From contig NC_045143.1 of the NCBI RefSeq assembly GCF_008831285.2, positions 13,009,214 to 13,073,213 on the forward strand: a DNA stretch of 64,000 bases, read 5' to 3'. Both the position numbers and the translations under genes were made by a program. Positions 57,013 through 64,000 of this stretch are shown piece after piece. The notes beneath the pieces are model-generated. The model made no database searches, was not told the origin of the DNA, and worked only from the letters and a program-made list of their open reading frames with translations. The stretch comes from Nymphaea colorata. Taxonomy: Eukaryota; Streptophyta; Magnoliopsida; Nymphaeales; Nymphaeaceae. The first letter of the stretch is position 1; each line of letters starts with the position of its first letter.

Positions 57013-57508
57013 ATACAAACTAACAAGTTTTACCTCTATCGAATCTCAAAATCTTCCTTTTGTGGTTTCAACTTTTGTCTCTACAAAAAGTTTCTTTTGT
57101 ATTAATCAGGTGTATTTTTTGTCACTATTAAAATGATGCATGAAAAATTCATACACAGTATGGTGTACATCTCTCTCTCTCTCTCTCTCCTTCCTTATTC
57201 TTTGATTTTTGTTCATAGTGAACAATAGCAATTCAATAGGGCTGACATCAACAAAATTTTATACAAACTAACAAGTTTTACCTCTATCGAATCTCAAAAT
57301 CTTCCTTTTGTGGTTTCAACTTTTGTCTCTACAAAAAGTTTCTTTTGTATTAATCATGTGTATTTTTTGTCACTATTAAAATGATGCATGAAAAATTCAT
57401 ACACAGTATGGTGTACATCTCTATCTCTCTCTCTCCTTCCTTATTCTTTGATTTCTGTTCATAGGGAACAATAGCAATTCAATAGGGCTGACATCAACAA
57501 AATTTTAT
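57013..57508. repeat. 248-bp tandem duplication
   Basis: Units 57013-57260 and 57261-57508 start ATACAAACTAACAAG and end GACATCAACAAAATTTT. They differ at a few sites and in CT-run length. Recent duplication. Confidence 0.9.
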
Positions 57509-58998
57509 ATTGTATCAAAGATAGGTTGTGAGACTTTACCATCAATATGCTTAAAGAGATTTAAATCTGTTTTTCCAATCAAGCAATTAATTCTGTCCTC
57601 TCTCGTCTATTTCTAAGTTGGTGAATCAAATTGGTCTGAATATATTTTGTTTCCTGCCATCTATCGCTATCTGAATCTATCTTGTTCTCTGTCTTCTATC
57701 CTCTTGGCCCCTATCAAGATATCTCATTTATTTTGTAGGTATAAATCCTTATCTCTTTGACATCAAAGAGAACATCTTCTCTTCTAGTCGTTTGTTGCTT
57801 CATTATGCATGATTTAGGGCGACATTCAAAGAGAACTACATGCACATAATGAAGCATGAGTGAACAGCCTATTAATGGATTAAGGCCTAGGGCCTGATTT
57901 TAATATGTTTACTACAGTGTCTACCACAACCAATGCATTTGAGAAACTACATGCAAATCTTTCCAATACGAAAAATACTATGAAGCATAGAGTGGAGGAG
58001 ATTGAATCGACTAATTCTCATTCAGTGCAAGCTATAGATACTTCCATAGGTTATGAAAAATAGAATGGAGGAAATCAAGGAGGAAAGGGCTGAGGTCACT
58101 TTGGGTAAAGAGGATGCGACATATTGCTTGCCACCCAATATTCCAAGGGGCTCTATCACAGGAAATCAAAGGAAAATACCTACCTATTTTTAGTGCAATA
58201 AGGTGGAAATGAAAGTTGATTGTTGGTTTAACCCAAAAGATAAAAGAACAGTGAATAAGCCCAAGAATAGATCAGCTAATTCATAGGGAATAAGGCCACC
58301 ACCAGGAGACATACAATATGTTTCATTGTCAGCTTTATAAATAACATTGTCTCTAATATTATAAAGAACATTGTTTTTATCGCTTGACTTGAAAACAATG
58401 TAACTTTTTTTTTTGTCAAATTCATTCATTCCCCTATCTATATTATGATCTATGAATGCAGGAGACATTCAAGGACCGATGAGGAAGCATGTATGTTTTC
58501 AAGAAAATACCCTCTACAACAATTCTTTAGTTGGAGCCATTAGTTTAGTCTTTTTCAACATCGCCATTTTTGCAGCCTTCTTCAGAGTAATTGTCATTAG
58601 AGTTTGTCTAGCATACATCAAAGAACATAATAAAAAACATTGGTTCTGTCTCTTAACATACAAACAATATAAATTTTTGTGTCGAATTCACTTATTCATT
58701 TGTCTATATTAAGATCTATGAATGAAGGAAATATTCAAGGACCCATGAGGAAACATGCATATTTCCAAGCAAATACCACACAACGAAGGAGGACAATGGC
58801 TTGATCCTTCATGTTGTTGGTTTGTTTATGGCTATGGAGTGTGGAAAATGAGAATAGTAGTTTTTCTAAACTTAGAAGATAAATGAATAAAAAAGTCCTT
58901 GGTCAATACATGATTTATGTTTTAGTGTAATCTAGTCTCCGTTTAACATACAAGAAAAGGATCAGGTGTTTGACATAGCATCAAGTTGAATATGCATG
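57509..58998. other. decayed repeat DNA; possible copia gag traces
   Basis: 57910-58230 gives TNAFEKLHANLSNTKNTMKH, VEEIES and CWFNPKDKR-like pieces in shifting frames that resemble a retrotransposon Gag. A roughly 92-bp block is repeated directly at 58425-58516 and 58690-58782 (ATTCAAGGACC(G/C)ATGAGGAA). No intact frame. Confidence 0.35.
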
Positions 58999-59452
58999 AA
59001 GTTGACATATCCTTTGTTAACACCAGTAGTCGACAGAACATAGAACGACCATTCCCTCGCATGATTATATTGAATCAGGATGGCCTCCAAGCTCCTCATT
59101 TGGGCAAAATATGGATGAGGATATTTTACCCTTTGGTAACAACAGAAGCTTTCAGTCACCACTTCAATATCCCCACAAGTCTTTGGACCTCCATTCCAAC
59201 AAGTTGGAGCAGTCCTCTACTTCCCTTAGTGGTGGATCATGGTCATCATAGGTAGGGGTAAGTGAACCACAATAGAAACAAACTTAGAAGAAGCATGGAC
59301 CCTAGTTCTTTCTCATATGCTCCTTGCTTTGCATTGTTTTCTTGTTATAGGATGATGTTCAAGCTGAAATGAGGGTATTGAAGCTTGAACTGAAGCAAAC
59401 AATGAATATGTGCAGCAATTCATGTGAAGAAGCCCTTTTTGCAAAACAAAAT
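58999..59452 (+). pseudogene. fragment of a U-box/USP receptor-like kinase gene
   Basis: Exon A (about 58999-59249) reads EVDISFVNTSSRQNIERPFP then, after a frame change, SFQSPLQYPHKSLDL and a Ser-rich end. Its last codon is TAG next to a GTAGG donor where CAG would be expected. After a TTGTTATAG acceptor, exon B (59351-59452) reads DDVQAEMRVLKLELKQTMNM then EEALFAKQN and a GT donor. This is the linker/coiled-coil between the USP domain and the kinase domain of plant U-box kinases of the PUB34/35/51/52 type (DVEAEMRRLKLELKQTM in that family). No USP, kinase or U-box part was found nearby, so it is a stranded fragment. Confidence 0.7.
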
Positions 59453-62201
59453 GTATTTTAAGTTCTGTATTGCATTAGAAGGTGTTTTAACGTGGGGTTG
59501 TCAGGTCCTCAAATAAGCAGTGGACTAGTTGCGACATGCAATTCTAAAGTAGCACAAGAAAGAAAATATCAACGATCTTCGATAACAATAGACTATGCAT
59601 TAATAGGAAAGGAGATGAACGTTGAACAACATATATGGTAAAAAATAAACTGCAAAAGGGTGGAAGTGAATGGCTTCTTGCTTAAATTCTCATGCAAAGA
59701 ATTCCTCTAAAAGTTTTATGTGATCATTTTGGTTTTAAATAGTATCTGTCATCAAACTTCAACAATGTGCTGAATATTTGGTGCTTTGCTCATTTCTCCA
59801 AACATAGAAGACTTTTAAGAGCATCTAGAACTCTAGATACATAATCAGAGAAAGATCTTCAATGCAGAGTGGTCACATGAGAACAGCCTGTAGTCTTACA
59901 ACCGGAGATTTGACAAGTCGATTGGTTAAAGAAATGGCAGATGCCTTGAATATCTGATCAATTTTGGATTCCTTGGCATGAAATATGCAATTGTTTTACA
60001 AATTAATTAGTTCCAGCTCCGAGCGTCACACCTTAAATAACCCTTTTTTTCGTTAAACCGTAAAACATCAAGGTGCGATGAACAATGATTCGTAAGGAGC
60101 TATGCATATCAAAAGACAATGGGGCAAACTTTTCATTATGTAGTAAATTTCAGTTCATACAAAATCACTTCATATTTTTTCAATGATACACATGACAATA
60201 ATGCCCTAAAACAATAACATTGATGTCAAACAAAACATGACATCAATGAGACCCAAAACAAGATGTGCCGACACTACAATAGACCCAAAATCTCCATAGT
60301 AGGATGTGCCTGCTACTTCAGGTCAGTAAAAACCTGAAAAAGGAAAACAACAGAAGGCTTAGTCTTTGCAGCATGGCAACAAATCAGATAAATCCCTAAC
60401 CCTCTAAGGTAAGGACTCAAATATGAGATGTAACATATACGAAAAAAATAAACACTATCATGATAGTGGCATGAAGTCACATAACTTGTCATGGCAGCCC
60501 CTCACATATTCCATAAAATATAGGGACTACTTAATAACTACAATTAACACACTCGATTGTCACATTCACTTCATGCATATTCTCATTGTTCACATTCACT
60601 TCATTTATATTCTCTTCATTTACATTAGCTTTAGTGAATTGACAATTCCTGTGGGTACAAACACAAGCACGTGCACACCACGGGCAACCTACAACCGTAG
60701 TGGCCCAAAACAATGCAGATCTATTTATGCTGCAACGATAGAGAACTCGTTCATGGACGAATGAATTTCAAAGAGAGTTGCTCAGCCTTCCCTAGGACAC
60801 CCAAGTTAGGAAGGTGGGAGCCCAACGCTCCAAGCACATCACACAACGATATCCTGCGGTCTTGCACCACTCGGTCTTGCACCACCTGCACTCCGAGCAG
60901 GCGAGACCAGTGACGAGGGTGGGACATCTCCCAAGCATATTGCCACAATCCACTGGCCTCTCATCTATTATTCTTTATTAACTTATCATTATGAAAACAC
61001 ATTCACAAAATGACCGGATAGCACATGATGTTGGTTCACTTCACAAGTGCACCCACACCTCAAGTCACCTCCCTACGAGGGCTACACACACAGTCAATAC
61101 TCTTAGCTAGTCGTCATAACTTTACCGGTACACATACCTTTCAAATTCATTTAATTGCATCGTGCCCACAACAATGCACATGAAAAATATTGCAATATCT
61201 ACATCAATCAAACATATCAATCACATCTTACAAAACTGAGCTGAACCATTGAGAGTAGCCTTGATCGGTGATTGGCTTGTAGTTGTCCTACACAATTGTC
61301 ATTCTAGGATGCTTTCTAATACACAATCGAGGTTGAGGAGGTACTCGACTCGATACCCCATCTAATCCGCCCTAAGCAGTTATAATTGCTTGTATGCACA
61401 TGCAATTGCGTAGTAATTTTTAAAACAAAATCAATCTCATAATCATTCAATCACACACATACATTCATTCAACACAACACAATCGTAGGATCCCACAATT
61501 CTAAAAAAGTATGCATTCTAACTATGGCCATTAGGCAGAAATTTGCCTGGAATGTCACCATACCTGCCACGCGTTGCCAAAAATTCCGAAAATCGGCTCG
61601 CTTCAATCTTGTCGCTCAAGGTCAACTTGACATACCCGGTGTACAAGGAAAAAATATTCAAGTGACAAGTTTTTTACTTGTTTCGCTTTACAATCTATAC
61701 AAAGATGAAATAGGATCATGGAGGCATAGGTCATCGCCTCAAGAGGGTGCCGACAGGTAGTATCGGCCCATAACGCCTCCAATAGGTTTCTTCCCAACTC
61801 TTGCAGGTTGTGACCAAACAATTAACCTTAATACTTTGATTCAACCTATCACCAGTACATTTCGCACTTGTTTTCTTGGTTGAGGCATCTTCCTAGTAAT
61901 TACGCTTCTCAACTACAAACTTTTTCTCAACCAACAACACAATATGCACATCGACAATAGCATATACCACAAATTCACAAAAATAGTTCTACACCTTCTC
62001 CATAACATCAAAATCTCTACCGTGTTTCCTAACCGCTTCAAAAATTAAACCATCATGCTAGAAAGATAAATATATACATTGATCATCATCCCTTCAAAAT
62101 AGTCCTAAACCTTCTCCAAAATAGTAAAGTCTCGAACGTGCATTCCAAATCATCCAATCTTCAATCTAGCATACTCAAATAATAATTTACACATGCGCTA
62201 A
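59453..62201. other. no gene seen
   Basis: About 2.7 kb. A CATTCACTTCAT(G/T)TATATTCTC word repeats at 60560-60630. The stretch 60640-60960 is GC-richer (CACGTGCACACCACGGGC, CTTGCACCACTCGGTCTTGC) and could be LTR-like. Nothing else is supported. Confidence 0.35.
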
Positions 62202-63179
62202 GGTAGAGTTTGATGGCCAGAAATATGTTTCTAGAAAGAAGTTTCCAGAAATTTATTTCTGGAATTGGTTTTTGAGAAATAAAATTCTATATTTTCAAAA
62301 GTATGTTGTGTTTGTTAACTTGGAATTATTTTTCTAGAAACAAATTTTTGTGTTTGATGGCGAGGGAGGAAGAATCGGTGGAAATGGGAAAGCCTTGTTC
62401 CCTTCTTCCGCCTCCGCCTCCTTCCCTTCTTCTGTCTTCCCTCCTCCCTCCTTCCCTTTCTTCCTCCTCCCTTCTTCCCTTCTTCCGCCTCCGCCTCCTT
62501 CCCTCCTTCCCTTTCTTCCTCCTCCCTCCTTCCCTTTCTTCCTCCTCCCTCCTTCCCTTCTTCCCTTTCTTCCTCCTCCCTCCTTCCCTCCTTCCACCTC
62601 TGCCTCCTTCCCTCCTCCGTCCTTCTACGATCCCTCCTTCCCCTTTCCTCCTCCCCTTCTTCTGCCTCCGCCTCCTTCCCTTCTTCCCTTTCTTCCTCCT
62701 TCCTCCTTCCCCTTTCCTCCTCCCTCCTTCCTTCTTCCCCTTCCCTTCTTCCACCTCCGCCTCCATCTCTCCTTCCTGCTTCCACGATCCCTCCTTCCCC
62801 TTTCCTCCTCCCCTTCTTCTGCCTCCGCCTCCTTCCCTTCTTCCCTTTCTTCTTCCTCCCTCCTTCCCCTTTCCTCCTCCCTCCTCCCTCCTTCCCTTCT
62901 TCCATCTCCGCCTCCTTCCCTCCTCCCTCCTTCCCCTTTCCTCCTCCCTCCTTCCTCCTCTCCTTTCTTCCTCCTCCCTCCTTCCTCCTTCCCTTCTTCC
63001 TCCTCTCTCCTTCCACGATTGTGCCCAACGGCTCCAAAAAAAATTCTGGAAATATGTTTCCAATTTTCAGGTTAACGGTAAAAAAAAAAAAATTCCGTGT
63101 TCGATAAACCGGAAATCCTTGGAAAATTTGAATTTTATTTCTTGAGCTATAGGAAAATTCTTGGCCATCAAACACTACC
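62202..63179. mobile_element. Tourist-like (PIF/Harbinger) element with polypyrimidine cargo
   Basis: The terminal inverted repeats are GGTAGAGTTTGATGGCCAG at the left and, inverted, GGTAGTGTTTGATGGCCAAG at the right, with one mismatch over the first 18. Both sides are flanked by TAA (62199-62201 and 63180-63182), the 3-bp target duplication of PIF/Harbinger elements. The body has TTTCTAGAAA and GGAAATTTTCC-like arms around a long CT-rich tract. No transposase. Confidence 0.85.
62397..63020. repeat. 620-bp polypyrimidine minisatellite
   Basis: Plus strand is almost entirely C and T in variants of CCTCCCTCCTTCCCTTTCTT with spaced CCGCCTCCGCC and CACGATCCC interruptions. Both strands lack stops, producing long Ser/Pro/Leu or Gly/Arg/Glu frames (up to 286 codons) that I do not regard as genes. 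Confidence 0.9.
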
Positions 63180-63182
63180 TAA

Positions 63183-63785
63183 CAGAAAACATTAGACAAT
63201 TTAGACACGATTAGGCCTCGCTCACCCCACTCTTCGAGTCCTAACTGCTATAGTGTTCCTGACAGCCACACCAACCACTCGACTAAGCACCAATGCCAAA
63301 GATTGTTTGCTTCCATCACCTCCAACGCTTTCAATTCACTGGTATGAGGGGAAAGACGTGTCCCCAAGCTGTAATTCCAATTCAACAGCCACAAAAAGAG
63401 TGAGAATGAGTGAAAGAGAGTTAAAGAGAAGGATCTGATTTTACAAGAAAGCCTACAATATAGCTATGAGGGAGGTGGTTCGGTTGAGGGAGGCTGAAGA
63501 TGAGAGAGAGAGAGAGGACATGAGAGTTGTGAGTGAGAGATGGTGAGGATGAGAGAATGTTGTGACTGAGAGTGGCTTCTGTAGAGAAAGACTGCAAATA
63601 GAGGGACAAGAGAGTAGCAAAGGAGGGAGAGAGTGTGGGAGAGAGAGTGTGAGCAGAGAGCTATCCGAGCATGCGAGGAGACTCAAAACAGAGACGGAGA
63701 AAAATCAAGAAGGGGTGACGTGGCTCGGGGGAAGCATGGAAAGACAAGAGAGACATTGTCTCCTATGAGGTATATCTTCTATTTT
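63183..63785. other. no gene; GA-rich stretch
   Basis: 63400-63740 is GAGAGAG-rich on the plus strand. The upper part (63210-63300) has a CCCCACTCTTCGAGTCC-like word of unknown origin. Confidence 0.35.
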
Positions 63786-63789
63786 TTGA

Positions 63790-64000
63790 ACTAGTGTCTT
63801 CAGCTTGGCAAAAATTTTGAAATCTATCTAAATAATCTTGAAAGCCATTGGGCTCCAACACACAATCTTTTTTGCACTTATGACAGCCAAGTGGATCTCC
63901 TCCTCCGATATGGGTTTAAGAAGAGCCTCATTTTCATGGGCTGTAACAGTCCCCTCCTCCTTGATATAGGCCTAAGAAGAGCCTCATTTTCATAGGCTAT
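63790..64000 (-). pseudogene. LINE (non-LTR) reverse transcriptase fragment, runs off the window
   Basis: Minus strand reads ENEALLKPISEEEIHLAVIS, AKKDCVLEPNGF then QDYLDRFQNFCQAED. This matches the E-I-x-x-A-V-x-x-x-x-x-D-x-x-x-G-P-D-G-F block at the start of plant L1-type reverse transcriptases, with Asp replaced by Asn. A 59-bp piece (ENEALL...) is duplicated in tandem at 63942-64000. The rest lies beyond the right edge. Confidence 0.55.

Noticed and set aside
63024-63034. CCCAACGGCTC, one base from the MSA consensus
   Set aside because: A lone near match in a DNA transposon without a promoter; expected by chance.
62303-63175. Overlapping open frames of 240-286 codons on both strands
   Set aside because: They exist because the polypyrimidine tract has almost no A or G on one strand, so stops cannot form. 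The translations are low-complexity Ser/Pro/Leu or Gly/Arg/Glu/Lys with no start context or domain.

Overview
This is nuclear DNA from a seed plant, most likely an angiosperm. The evidence is plant-type Ty1/copia and Ty3/gypsy retrotransposons, hAT, PIF/Harbinger (Tourist-like) and CACTA DNA transposons, fragments of organelle DNA, and a spliced nuclear gene for a probably plastid-targeted Nudix hydrolase. The species cannot be told from the sequence. Most of the window is AT-rich, repeat-filled intergenic DNA, and most long open frames are transposon relics or low-complexity artefacts.

Layout. 1-3674: a decayed minus-strand copia element (A) cut by the left edge, with its 5' LTR at 3240-3674. 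3675-15430: a nest. An old plus-strand copia (B) is interrupted by a small hAT MITE (4175-4351), by a plastid atpB fragment (5129-5380) and by a larger hAT-like element (6772-13135). That hAT element is itself split by a nearly complete, fairly young copia element (C, 7578-13095) with both LTRs. A further decayed copia (D) ends at about 15430. 15535-15607 is an organelle-type trnM-CAU relic, followed by two well-formed exons of an unrecognised gene (15834-16109). 16110-35700 is largely non-coding: MITEs, tandem duplications, GATCCAAA-rich arrays, a Ty3/gypsy pol relic (28262-28860) and a minus-strand LTR-retrotransposon gag with primer-binding site (30640-31606).

35716-38637 (minus) is the one intact host gene I can model fully: nine exons, 371 residues, a probably plastid-targeted NUDT20/NUDT24-like Nudix hydrolase. 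An inverted, truncated copy of its first exons lies 1.3 kb upstream at 39948-40412, bracketed by about 72-bp direct repeats. 42480-48070 holds a minisatellite with embedded microsatellites and a non-autonomous CACTA element (46508-48067). 50337-54208 may be a PIF/Harbinger-like element containing exon-like minus-strand pieces. 54450-57510 is repeats. 59000-59452 is a broken fragment of a U-box/USP receptor-like kinase gene. 62202-63179 is a Tourist-like element with a TAA target duplication and a very long polypyrimidine tract. The right edge enters a minus-strand LINE reverse transcriptase.

The most interesting signal is regulatory. The LTRs of copia elements A and C both carry clustered, palindromically arranged copies of the plant M-phase-specific activator (MSA) consensus, YCYAACGGYYA, just upstream of a TATA box. 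This suggests MYB3R-controlled, G2/M-phase transcription of these retrotransposons.
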